This document shows positions 43,111 through 56,600 of a stretch of DNA of 64,000 bases, piece by piece (positions within the stretch are counted from its first letter, which is position 1; each line of letters opens with the position of its first letter). Origin of the DNA: Omphiscola glabra (taxonomy: Eukaryota; Mollusca; Gastropoda; Lymnaeidae); the NCBI GenBank assembly GCA_964017045.1, contig OZ024802.1, forward strand, positions 9,994,435-10,058,434, written 5' to 3'. The notes below the pieces were generated by a model. That model was not told where the DNA came from. It was given only the letters and a program-made list of their open reading frames with translations, and ran no database searches. The position numbers were made by a program, and so were the translations under genes.

Positions 43111-43574
43111 CTATTAAAATTTTAATCTTAAAAATTGACTGGTTCTTACATTATTTTAAACAATTTAATGAGTGCATATAGTCATTTATTTTTAGGCTTT
43201 TAGCAATATAAGAGTTATTTAATGTCTATGCACTGCAGATGACAGGTCAGAATGTTAGCACACTTTGTTAGTGCAAGAGAAGTCAAAAGTTGGCATCTCT
43301 CCACCTGTCATTTTATTTTTCTCTGTATCCGCTCCCTAGAATGATTAACACATCATTGTACACGATGTTCAATTAAAAAAAACACCAACTCATCGGTGTT
43401 CAATAACAACTATACCAACTCAGAGACAGAGAGAGCTTATGGCAATTATTGCTCACACCGACAATACTTCTATTTTAAGTGCTGAATAGTTAGATAAGGA
43501 TGATGTTAACCTGTCTGGTACATCAGTTCCGCAAGATGAAAATGATAAATCAGCTACTATAAAAACCATGCCCA

Positions 43575-43745
43575 TCAGGGGCGTCATTTTGGGGTTTTTT
43601 CATTGGGGGGGGGGCAAAACCAAAACTTGGTCTGCTTGTTAAGTTGTTTTAATTGGAGGCGCCACAGAACATAGCAATTCAAATAAAACCTGCAACTTCA
43701 GGGGTGGGGGCAAATACCCCCTGCCCTACCCAAATAATGTTCCTG
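43575..43745. mobile_element. hAT-type MITE, 171 bp, perfect 8-bp target duplication
   Basis: Ends CAGGGGCGTCATTTTGGG and inverted CAGGAACATTATTTGGG. The octamer ATGCCCAT is present at 43567-43574 and 43746-43753. No coding content. Confidence 0.9.
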
Positions 43746-43753
43746 ATGCCCAT

Positions 43754-46319
43754 TGTTATGAAAGAGCAACACCTGGCTATTCCACTGGAAGATGATAGCA
43801 GCTAGAAACTATACTATTATTGTCAGCTATACTGACAATAATCATATTTACACTTCCACAAACAATGATATTTAGTCTTAGTCCTTAAACAACCTTTTAA
43901 TTGATTCTGCATTTTAAATTCAAGTGTAAAAACTTTTTAACATGTTGATTAAAAAGCTAAAGATGTTAACATTACTCCTTTATACTACAATATTTTTTTT
44001 TTTTTAATTCTTAAACTACTATCACTGAGAGAATCTGTACCGTATATATATATATACGAGGTCCGAAAATGGCCTCTGATCAAGCTACAGAACGCCAAGG
44101 AGGAGGAGGATCGGGATGACAGTCGTGAAAATTTATGGCTAAATGTGGACACGGGAGTCATAGAATTAGGACTACCACGTGAAGTGGGTTGGAACGGGAA
44201 AAAATCTTTGACCGGGTGGAGTATCTTAGTAAATGCTCTACGGCAGAGATTCTTACTTTTTTTTTTTTTTTTTTTTTTTTTGCAGCGCTGCAGGCAAACT
44301 CCGTTTTAAACTCCCCCCCCCAAAAAAAAAAAAATATCGTATAAATTATAGTGTAATAAAATAAGTAAATAATTCAGCTATTGTAGTATTATTTCTTTAA
44401 TTAACTTTAAATAAACACATTACCAATAAAAGCAATGCACCAACAAAATTCACAAGAAAAACATTTACTGCTGCTAATCAAAATGCATAAAACCTTTTTA
44501 TTTAATGCAGCAACAACTAGAAATGGCAGCAAATACAATCCGTGGCATAGCTAGGGTTGGTGTCACCCTCGACTTCCACGATGTAATTCTTCTTGTTAAA
44601 CTTAGTCCCCAGTATAACAAATACAACAACAAAAACAAATTAGTTGAAGGTCAGGAGGTAATTGTTTTTAAGAATTGTGAAATGTACTTAGAATCCCAAA
44701 CTGTTATCAAAGGATAGCTTTATATCTAAGAATTTAGATAAATACAGCTTCCTGTCACTTACAAAAGTTACCGAACACTTCTTTCGACGTTGAAACGTGG
44801 TCAAAACGGTGTGTTTCTGATCTAATAATAAGGTAACCTAAATGCTGACGCATCAACCTTGAAATGTTAATAAAACACGCATTTTGATTGGTTACATGGG
44901 TGGAAAATGTACGTATCATTTGTTATCCATTTACAAATTTCGGTTAGACCGAGCAGTGTGTGCTCTGTAAATATGATATTTTTCAATTTGATGCCCCCCA
45001 CCCCACCGAGATGATGTCACTCGGTGCGGTCTGCACCCCCTAGCTACTGAATACAATTTTCTGGTCTTCCCCACCAGTCACAGGGCTGGGGAGGTACTTT
45101 TACCCCAGGAGCAGTAATTTGATATCAATGGAAGGTGAATTTCTTTTAAGGGTTTGTAAATAAGGACAGTTTTGGACATAAAGACTTTTTATGGGGGGAG
45201 GTGCAGAGATTTGTGACGTTATATTTGAGGGGGGAGCGGCTAACTTTTTGTGACGGTTTGTGACGATTGGAGGTGTAAAAAATCGGCAGAATTTGCGTGA
45301 CGTCATTTATGGATGGCGCCCACATTTGTAATTTTTCCACATTACAACTTTGAGTCCCTAAAATATCAGATGCCCTCTGCAGACAATGGGGACTGGGGTT
45401 GCAGGACCCCCAAGATGGCTCTAGATTCACCCCAAACCCACCCCAGATCTGCTTTCCCAGGAATTTCTCTCTTCAAAGAAATCTCCAAGATTCCGGTAGC
45501 ATTATATTTAGAATCAAAATTTCCCATAAGCCCACTGGGATTCTCTAATTTGTCAGATATTTAATCCTATTTTACTCGTAAAAATTGAAACGAAGGCATA
45601 TATACATATTTTAGTTACATCCGAAGAAAAATTAAATTACTGAAATAAATCACATTTATATTTTATATTCTACAAATTACAATAATTTGTTTGCGTATTT
45701 CATAATACTGTATAAAATAATTCGTGCATCTATGAGGGTAAAAATTTAAGTCGATCGTCCGATAACTCTTGGTGATTAGCGTTTCCAAATCTAGTGGACG
45801 AATGAAATCAGTTTATCGAGTTGGGGGAAAAAAATAGGATAAACATATTTTAATGTTTCCGATCTAAAATTTATTGTTCCGAGCTATTTTATTAATCCAT
45901 TAAGGAAATGGTGGTGTTTAGATCGTGTCAGTCATACTAGATTGTACTGGTTATAGGAAATAATCAACTTAAGGAATAGACCAAACATAAGACTGGAGAT
46001 TAGTGCGCATCTAAACTAAAATCTAAAGAATATTTAGCCTTAGCTAGACTGACGGCTATTTTACTATATTTAGTTATTTAGTCTATGTCTATAATCAATA
46101 TCAGTATGACTCTAGGCAGTAGTAGTAAGTCTAGACCTCAGCTAACTGCCTATGTATAATGTATGATTCAGTCTTTACTTTATCCAGTCCAATCAAGACT
46201 GTGACTAGTATTTAATTAAATAATACTGGACCACACCATCTGTGTAAATTTAAAATTTATATAGTAATAATAGATAATAGACCTACTACTAGCATCATAG
46301 ACTGACTATTCCAAATAAA
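43754..46319. other. upstream of MED25; repeats, no gene
   Basis: Poly(T) at 44252-44280, hAT-like fragment near 44980-45060 (CACTCGGTGCGGTCTGCACC), repeat end at 45200-45315. A 70-codon frame at 44505-44717 is unrecognised. The MED25 promoter should lie just above 46320; no TATA box is evident and the transcription start cannot be placed. Confidence 0.45.
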
Positions 46320-49300
46320 ATGGTGGTTGTCAATCAGACACAGCAGGATGAGGATCCAGTTTACGATGTTGTCATTGTAGTGGAAAAAACTGCTAATTTA
46401 GTTCCTTATTTGGATGAACTAAAGATTTCTTACCTTCTTCCAGCTCTTGAGTAAGTATGATCTTACCAGTCACCTGGTTGGTATCTAAATAGACCAGTAC
46501 GGACATAAGTATAGTATATGATACGGCCTAATTTAAATTTAAATAGTAATAATTACTATTTCAATTAGGCTGTATTAATACTATTACTATTACTAATAGT
46601 AATAGCAATGCAGGCAATATGATCTAAAAATTAAGTTCAAGTCTTAGTAGTCACGCATTATAGGCCTAGTGCTTATAACTATTTATAGCTAGTTTTAATA
46701 CTGAATTTGTGTTGATTGGGGTTTTTCTTTGCACTTTTTCAATACCTGTCAATGTCAACAATGAATTAAAATGCACTAGACATATGTGTGTGAGAATAGT
46801 GTGAGATTCTTTGGTGTGTGACTGAGTGAGTGGTTGGCAAGTGTTTTAAAATAAGTTCAAGAAGGCCTATGACAGTATGAATAATGCCTATCCTGTCCTA
46901 TGAGTAGAGTAGAGAATGTGCAGAGTGAGTGAAATAACAACAGATAATGCTAAGGCGACTTTAAAATGTTTATTGAAGCTGATTCATCATATCTTTAGGT
47001 CATTTTTAGTAAGCTAACTCATGATAAATAATTCATGTCATCTTTTCTTTTTTTTAATAGTTATATTTATTATTTAATAAATTTATTATTATATTTTCAG
47101 ACATTTCAATGGTGGCCCACCAAGTCCAATTGATACAGGACATGATGTAAGGGTGTTTAGAAATATAGTCATTCAATAAATTAAAGCTGTGTTTAGGTCT
47201 AATTTAATGAATTTAATGCTTTTTGTCCTACCAAACACTGGTCTATTAAATTTTGTTTCAAATGTAATTATTCGTAAACACCTTAAATTAGACCTCAACA
47301 TAGCTTAGGCATAATATAAGGTAGAGGGAAGCCTAAACTGTTATACTCTGTTAGCAGAACTGGGGATGAGTGTAGCAAATTTATTATAGTATATTTATTC
47401 ATATAACTTTATTCATATAATTTATACCCTTCAGAAATGCAGCGAGACTAGCAGCAAACCCCCATCCCCCAAATCCTTCCCTCACATTGTCTCAGTTGCC
47501 TGTTTTTAAAAGCTGAGTGATTCTGCACACCATAATTTTATAGATATTGACTTTACATTTTAATATTATGTTGTAATCTGATGACAACAGTCAATAGTGT
47601 TGGTGGAAGTATGATGAGCCCAATATTAACTGGGCTCATTTGGCCCTGCCCTATCACTTCATATTTAATATTCAACTATGGTTCTTTTAACCTTATTTAC
47701 TTTATTGTACTTTTAAAATGAAATAATTAAAATATTTTAAATATTCTCAGTATAACTGCACCTTGTACTGTCTTGTTACCTACACGGCTGGAGATTCAGC
47801 ACCGGAGATGGCATCAGACTGCTCATTTCCTACAACCAGTACCTTTGAGCTCCTACAAGCTTTTGATAATTTACAGTAATGATAAACTTAATGTCTTTAC
47901 CTTACCTTTTTATATTGCCTTATTAAACATATACTTAAATTTGGGAAATGACAAAAGCTAGATAACTATTGTCAACAAATTTTTTTTTTATTGTTAAATA
48001 TAACATTAATTTTTTTATTACCAACCAAAACCCCCCTCCCCCCCCCCCCCCCCCAAATTTTAGATGAGAAAATGTTGTTTGGGACTCCCGAATAAGTTTT
48101 TTTAGCTAGCTTAGTTATATATTAATTCCTTTTATGTGATGTCCTACTGCATAACAGTTTTGTTAAGTAGTTTGGTAATTTATGAAAATAAATCTCAAGT
48201 AAAATATATGTTTCATTTTGCTACATTATTATATTTGTGACATAAGCTAACAAATTTAAAAACAAATGAACATTTCTACATAAGTTGAAATGGAAAATAT
48301 TAAAGAGGGTAAAATAATATATACCAGGAATATTCAATGTGCTAAAGATATCTATTTAGTGTACAGTTTCTTTGCGAATTAAGTTAAATTATGAATTTAT
48401 GAATATTATAATATCTCCTTAAGGATATTCTTCATGTAATAAAATACTGAAAATATCAAAGTCTTGATTGTTCTTTTTTAGGTTTATTGGAGGTGCAGGT
48501 CAAAGCTGCAGCCATGTCTCAGAAGGTCTTAGTACAGCATTACAATGCTTAGATGAGATCAAACAGCTTAGATACTCTGGGTGAGTGATACTGAATGTTA
48601 TTTATTCATTCTAAGTCTTAAATAATTGTTGGATCAAGGTAAAGAATGTTAATGAATCATAAAAAGATGTGTAGAAAAAAGTATTGTTTAACAAAATATA
48701 AAAATTATATTTATAAAATTAACTAGTCATTAAAAGAAGTCTAAAGAATATTACTATTCTTCAAAAGTTGAAATTATGAAAAATTCAAAGATTAATTTGT
48801 ATGTTATACTATCTCTCTCTTACTTTCTCTACTGTGCATTATTTTTATTTTTTATGTGAAGCTACTAGATACAGAATCAAACTAAATTTTATTTGTATGA
48901 ATTATTGAGTACATTTTGCGTCAAAACTTCAAATACACGCCATTTACAGAATAGAATAAAAAAATAAGTTCCAGTCATCTCATAGATAAACTGTAGGAAG
49001 TTCAAAACTCAGCCGCTAGGTTATTTCTGAAGGCAAAGAAACATGATCACGTCACTTCACTCACTTCATTGGCTTCCTATACATGCACACATTGATTACA
49101 AGCTGTCTGTGGTCTATCACAACTCTTTCTCTGGTTCCTGCCATTCCTATCTTTCTGAACTTCTTACTATCTATTCACCCCTTTGAAAGCTACGCTCCTC
49201 CGCAGACACCCATATTCTTTCTGTTCCCAGAGCACGCACTAAAACATATGGTGAACAATCTTTCTGTGCCCCAAACCAATGGAATTCTCTCCCATTACAC

Positions 49301-50642
49301 ATCCACAATATAATGACCATAACAGCCTTTAAAACTGCCCTCAAGATCCATTCTATCCAAACTGTACTATACTGACTCATTCTCACCCCCCTATAACTGA
49401 TAAACAACGCTCAATACTGCTGGGTGCTGTCCATGGCTAGACAGGTAGATAGTACTTGGGTGGGTGAGGTCAAGCTTTTCACCAATTGTTGTTTTTAAAT
49501 GTATACGTTTCTGTAATTGCTAATTTTTATGTGAAGCGCGGTGATCCTAGCCCTAGGCTGGGGTACGTCGCTATATAAAACCACCTAATAATAATAATCT
49601 ATTATATTTATTCTTTGTAGTGTAGTAATTCAAAATAGTTAGTCTCATAGTGCTTATAAGTTGTTATTTAAGAAAAAATAAGTGTACTTTCAAACTAACT
49701 TTGTATCATTACTTTTTCAGGAAACCAACACAAAGGCATTGTATTCTTATATGTAATTCACCGCCATACCATATAACAGCTGAAGAAAGCCAAGACTACA
49801 GAGGTTTTAACAGTGAACAACTGGCCAGCATGATGGGAAAGGTTAGATAAACATACATGTTCTATAAAGAACATCATCTTTCTGCTTTTTTACTTCTATT
49901 TTAAATCTATTTTAATTCCTTCCATCAACAACTAAATTAATTCACCCAGTTTCACAAAGAAAAAAAGTTAAAGCAAAATTCTCAACACAAAATTAAATTT
50001 GATGTCCTAAAAAGACAAGTAAACTTAAGGTGCATTGTGTATCTCAACTGTTTTGTTTTTCACCTGTGTGTTTCTTGTTCTTCAACATGCGCCAAGCAAT
50101 TATTATTTTAATAACATTTGAAGTTGCTGTTTAATGAAATTAATAACTTATTATAAAAATCATTTTCCTAATTGGACTGTTGTTTTATGACAACTGAAGT
50201 TTATGCAGTGTGCAATATGGTGTAGTCAAGCCAATGTAGACAATACTAATATCTTATTGTTTCCTCAGCGAGGTGTGAACCTTTCCATTATTTCTCCCAG
50301 GAAAATTCCTGCTTTGCAGAAGCTTTATAATGAAGTAAGAAGCAACACACATTTTTTAACTTTCTGGTCTCACATTGAATTAATTTTTAAATAAAGATAT
50401 AGATATAAAATTGTCTTTCATTGGGTTTATAATGAACCTTTTGTTTCTGGTAATGTTATCAAAGCTAACTCTGCATGGATTTCTCATAAACTATCTTTGC
50501 CCTATAGGTAACTTTCAAACTCTACTGGCCATTGTTTTTTTCTAATAGGCTTGTGCTGGTGACAATTTTCACAATATACCTCAGGCTCATTATGCTGTTG
50601 ATCCACGCCATCTTGTTTTACTCAAGGGATTCCAGCTCCAAG
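46320..50642 (+). CDS. MED25: MED25 exons 1-7: von Willebrand A domain
   Basis: Exons 1-7 encode residues 1-228. In MED25 this domain anchors the subunit to the rest of Mediator. Visible landmarks in order: DPVYDVVIVVEKTANLVPYL (exon 1), HFNGGPPSPIDTGHD (exon 2), FELLQAFDNLQ (exon 3), FIGGAGQSCSHVSEGLSTAL (exon 4, the conserved GGG-x-S-C-S-x-I-x-EGL block of MED25), HCILICNSPPY (exon 5), GVNLSIISPRKIPALQKLY (exon 6) and DPRHLVLLKGFQL (exon 7). The exon 1 donor is GTAAGT and the exon 4 donor GTGAGT. Intron 4 (48581-49720) contains a CR1-like retrotransposon fragment. Confidence 0.95.
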
Positions 50643-53600
50643 GTAATACATCTTATGTTTAGAATTCCAGCATAGTAGTTATAATTGGAAAACATATTTA
50701 ATATAGTTTGAAATTGTGTTAATTATAGATATTTAATGTTACAAGCATATAAAAATTCGCATGAAAACTTAACTTAAAGGTTAATATTGTAATTATTCTT
50801 TGTGTATACTCTTTCATTGGTTTACAGATTTTCAGTCAAATGTTTGCTAGTCATTGTTTATATTTTCATTATATAGAATTCAGAGTGAATTCTAAAGACT
50901 GACAAGTATATTGAGCTGGTTTATGACCAATTGACTTAGAGATGCTCATTTTCCTTGTTGAGTTCTCACTTGCTCAGAGGCAGTCTTATTTATCTCAACA
51001 GCATCACATCACATAGAGGTAAAAAAAAAACCAGTAAAGCCACTTTGCCTGATCCTTTTGAGAATAATTTATCATTGTACTTGCTTTTCAGAACGCTCAA
51101 TTAGCCCTAAATTTGAGGAAAAGAAGCTTAACCTGAATGGTAAAACAATTTTTTAAATTTTATTGTTATTTAAAGAATCCCTTTCACTTCAACTTTATAG
51201 ATTTTTAATCCCTACCAATCATTGTTATCTTAATGAAAACTTAAGAACTATGTTTGGTTTGGATTGCTCCATCAAGTACTCATTATTTTTTCTCTTTTAT
51301 TTTTAGCACCTAGCCCAGCATTGATTACTGAATCTGGTAAAGTTGATCCTAGTTTTAAAAAGCCTCCTACTAATCAATCAGGTAAATCAGCAAAGAGTCT
51401 GTTTTTTAAATATATTGCAGCACTGAAAAACTGAAATTCATCAATATAAAAATTACTCTCACACAAATGTATACATTTTCAATTTTTAAAACAAAATTTG
51501 TCTTATGAAAGTCCTTTATCATTTATTTAATAGCTAACTTAACTGCTCACTTAATTTATTATTTTTTTACCAGTCATTCAAATTTGAAAATATATAGAGA
51601 TTGTCACCAAATATCACAATTATTTGGGGGTTTTTTTATCAGTGAACTTACAACAGCCATCACCACAGCAAGTCATGCAGCCGTCCCCTCACCAAATGGG
51701 TCAGCCAGTATCTATGGGCGTACAGCCAGGCACTAACCCACAGACATCAGTGGCTAATGCTGGAAACATAACTGGCATGGATCAGATTATGGGCTTACCA
51801 GTTCAAGGGATGCCGGCTGGACTTTCTAAACAGTCTATGAATATTCACATGAGGCCACAGGTTGGTAATGAGACCTTGGGTATTTGATAAATGAAATGAT
51901 GTCTTTTTAAGTTTTTACTCACAGTTTGCAACAATTTATTCATTTAATTCCATTTCTATAAAGTTTACTGAGTCAATTAAAAAATAGTAATTCCTAAAGA
52001 TTTCCTTATTTGAAAGAAAGTTTGTTTCTATATAGTTCAAAATTACTCTTTTCTGGAGAAATTGTTTTTATTTACTCATCTTCACAAATAGTTTAAAATT
52101 CCAACTGCTGTTTATCACCTATTTGTTCTCTTCAGATTGCTCCACAGTCCAAGGCACAAGTTCAGTCTACTATGACAGCACCAGGAAATATGCAGCAAAG
52201 AATGGTATGGGAACAACTTTTTTCAACAAATTCATTTTGTTTTCAAATTCATGTGCAAATTTAATTCATTTTTGCTCCATACAATAATTTAAGTACACTT
52301 ATTTAAATATAAATATAATTCACAGCTATTATTTACATTACTTATTAAAGCTCACAATGTGTAGAATTTTAAAAATAAAAATGTTAATATATATTTGTCT
52401 TATGTGTTCATGCTATCTGGCTGGGTGGTTTCCCTGATCGATCATGAACTTTTTTAATCATTACCCCCAAGAGAATACAATTTTATTTCTCTATGCTTGA
52501 CAGCTTTTAAAAATTTATTTTCCATTCTAGCGTCAACAACAACCTCAACAGCAGGACCCTAATCTCATGAGTATGTTAATTCTTTGTTAAATAATTCATT
52601 GATACCAAGTGATATGATTTACCCTTACTTTGTACCTAGCATTGATCTTTTTAAATTTGAATATCCCTTACACGAACCCCTACCTTTCGTACGGCTGTGC
52701 TGGGGTGATGAGATTTCCTAATCTTTCTACTTTATTAATTAATTTTTTAAAAGGTTAATTGGATATATCTCAAAGCAGCGACATTCTCAGTGTTTCCAAC
52801 TCTTTAGTAAAACTCAATTGCGACTCCATCAAAACTATTTTATAGATGTCCACACTCTTCAAAAGTCAGATAAAGCCATGTTGAATTCAAAAGAAGAGAA
52901 AGAAGCTTATTTGTTAAATAATTTATCTTAATGTTCAAACTGCTTACAGTGTTTTGACATAAAAAGGTTGGAATGGATATTAATAACTAATTAATATGAA
53001 TAAAATTCCTTTTCTAAATCTGATAATAGGTTAATGAATAAAGCGTACTATTTTCATTCTTATTTAGCCCCACTCTCCGAGACACAACACAAAAATTGTA
53101 ATATTTCTTTAATTTCATTCTTTTTTCAATTAAAAATTCAAATAAATCGGACAACCTTTTAGAACTGACTGAAATGTGTTCCACTAGAATAATAGAGACA
53201 GTAGCTCTAATTGATGTTAAGATCCATTTTTAAGACTGAATATATTAAGGTCTGGCAATCAGATATGTGTGTGGTGATAGGTTTTGTTGGTGACTGTCCA
53301 CAATTGTTCTTTTTTGTTCACAGTGCGCCAGGGCATGCCAGGTGCAGCAGGCCAGGGAATGATGAACATGCAGCCACCAGGGGGTGTGGGTGGATCCGTC
53401 ATGAACCAGCACATCTCTCAGCCTGGGATGACCTCACAGGTTAGAAAGTCAATCCAAGATACATTCTGTTATAACTTTTCAAAATTTAACAGCATTTTTT
53501 TTTTTTATATATTATAAAATTAATCAAAGACACTCAGTTTTTTTTAAACTAAATCTCAGCATTTTCATCGGTTATGAGGGATGTGAGGTAGTATTACTGT

Positions 53601-56600
53601 AAGAGAAACATTTTTGTTCTGTTGTCAGATGAGAAGATTTTATTTCCCCATTTATTTGCAACTTGCATAAGGTAATGTTTGTTGGAGAAGATAACAATTT
53701 CATTCGGATAAGATCCAAGCTGGACTTAAAAATATCTAACAAAAATAAATTTTTTAGGTTGACAAAATCTTTTATTGTATTATTTTCTCAAACTTAAAGT
53801 AATAATCCATTAGGATACTTGACCACATATATTTTTCGCCTTCCATTGGAACACAGCACAAAAAACCTTGTGTTTTTTTCCAGTCTGTATGCTGTGATGT
53901 AATCTAGTAGCATTTATCTGTAGTTAGTATCTCTATTTACAATCCTATATCATTGTGATACCAACCTTCTTATTTAGTAGATGCTCAGTTAGTTTCTGTT
54001 TTCTGTTATGTAAGGGGGGGTGTCCTCTTGGCTCAATATTTTCCTTTTAATTTTTATACACCTTTCGAAAAAGATTTTATTTTATGCTTATATATATATA
54101 TTTTTTTGTGTCCAGTATTTCATTTAACTGGCTTTTTTAGATTAATTTTGGTTAAATAATATTTTCACACTTTCTCTATATATTTAATCTTATAATTATT
54201 TGTATCCAATTTCTGCACAAGAAATATGTAGGAATTTGGGGAGGGGGGTGTCTTTCATTTTTAATGTTGCATTTCTAATGTAAACAAAAGTAGATTAGTT
54301 GACAAAACATTTGAAGAAAACTCTGAAATAAGACTTTAAAAAATTGGTGTGAAAGTATTATTTTCTTTGTGTTAGACTCATTTTGTTTTGTTAGCTAGGT
54401 TTATTAGCTCTCTTCCTTATGTTTCATGTTAATATGCTAACATTGATTCATGTTTTCTATTGCATGCTTTTATTACCCCATTTACTGTCCTACTATCATA
54501 GGCCAACATGATGGCATCACAGGGGCCTTCTAACTTGATGGCCCACATGCAGGCAGGGGGCACCCAAAACTCTGCCATGATGCAGCAAGGTGGCCCTCAA
54601 AATGTGGGGATGATGCAGCAAGGGGGTTCACAGAACATGGGCATGATGCAATCCGGGGGGCCCCAGAGCCAAAACATGGTGCAGTCAACGGGTATGCAAA
54701 GTCAGGGGATGATGCAGCAAGGGGGGCCCCAAAGCCAAGTTATGATGCAGCCTGTTGGTCAGCAGAGTCAGGGACTGATGCAGTCCACAGGCCCTCAAAG
54801 TCAGCAGGCTATGATGCAATCTGGGCAAAGTCAAGGGATGATGCAGCCCAATGTCCCACCAAATCAAGGGTTGATGTCTGGCATGTCCCAAAACCCTAAC
54901 ATGATGCAAACAGGAGGCTCCCAAAACCCTAATTTGATGCAAACAGGAGGCTCCCAAAATCCTGGCAACATGATGCAAACAGGAGGCTCCCAAAATCCTG
55001 GCAACATGATGCAAACAGGAGGCTCCCAAAATCCTGGCAACATGATGCAAGCAGGAGGCTCCCAAAATCCTGGCAACATGATGCAAGCAGGAGGCTCCCA
55101 AAATCCTGGCAATATGATGCAAGCAGGAGGCTCCCAAAATCCTGGCAATATGATGCAAGCAGGAGGCTCCCAAAATCCTGGCAATATTATGCAAGCAGGA
55201 GGCTCCCAAAATCCTGGCAATATGATGCAAGCAGGAGGCTCCCAAAATCCTGGCAATATGATGCAACCTGTTCTAGGTGGCCTCCAACAAGTCCAGTCCA
55301 CAAACTCCCAGCAGGCCCTCCAACAGCCATTTGGCCCTCAGGTTATTAATTATACCAAAATTTCTATTAGGGGCTCATTCAGGGTAGGGACATGGGGGAA
55401 GGGGGGATCCATTGTGGAAAGATTTTACAAAGCATGCCTATTAATAATTATGGGCTTCATTTCTAATGGAAGTTGATCATTTGAATTGTTTTATTATAGA
55501 CTTTTAGAAGTAAATAGCAATGCTGTGCTTTAACTGCTTTTTAAGCATTAGATCTGCAGTGAATTTTAGTTTGGTTTTTATTGGTTTATATTTACAAACC
55601 AAATTCCTTGGCAAGCATGTGTGGCTGTAAACAGCATATTTATCCTTACATATTCCCTTTCTCTCCCTTATATGGCTTCATAGAGTTTGAACTGTCACTC
55701 CATATTCTTTCACAATTATCTTTTTCTTGTTGTGTCTGAAGATTCTAAAACTATAAGCAAACTCAATGTTTTAAGTTTTGCTTATTGAGAATAACATTTC
55801 AGTTTGGAGATGTTTTATAGGGTAATTTATTTGTTTACTGAATGGTTTCAGTTTGCAGTTATTTCACAGTTTGATTCGTTGACTTTTAAGTTAATTTTTG
55901 TTTTTGAATGTTGTATAGAGAATGCATGCAATTTGATAGTTGGAAATCATCTGGAGTAAGTTTCATCAAATCCTTTCCTGTTTTTCATTTGTAAAGCAAA
56001 TTCTGCTGTAGCGACAACTGTGTGTTACAAAGCTAGTTTCACGTGCTCTCGCAAGCACTCTGTGTCAAAAAACATACCTTTATTTCCCTTATGTTCAAAT
56101 ACACTTATATTGATATTTAAATCAATATGATCATAAAAATTGTTCAGTATTTAACAAATTAACTTACTAAAACAAAAATAACTTTTTCACACTTTTATAT
56201 TTGAAACCATTTTATCTTATCAGTATTCTTACGACCCCATCATACTTAATTAAACTCTACGCAGTTAGGATGGCAGAATTATTTTTGAGTTTTTATTTGG
56301 TTTGCCTCTATTATTTGGTCAAATACACATCTAAAGTGCTTTGTAAGGCAGTGTTTAAGACTTCATGGCTTTACGATGTTTATCCTATTCTAAGTTGATG
56401 TCAACATTTTTTTTATATGAATAAAGTTTCGATTCCACATCCAGTTATCATGTCACGATAAGTTTTCTAAATTTTATGTTCTGAAGTTATAATTTGTTTA
56501 TAACCATTTTGTTATTCTAATGACCTTAAAATGTATTGTTTTCTCTCATTAGGGAATGCAGCCTAACTATGGAGATATGCAAAGTCCAGGTCAGAACCAA

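Noticed and set aside
54685..55301. 193- and 145-codon open frames on the minus strand
   Set aside because: They mirror the coding minisatellite of MED25 exon 14; a 36-bp period keeps all frames open.
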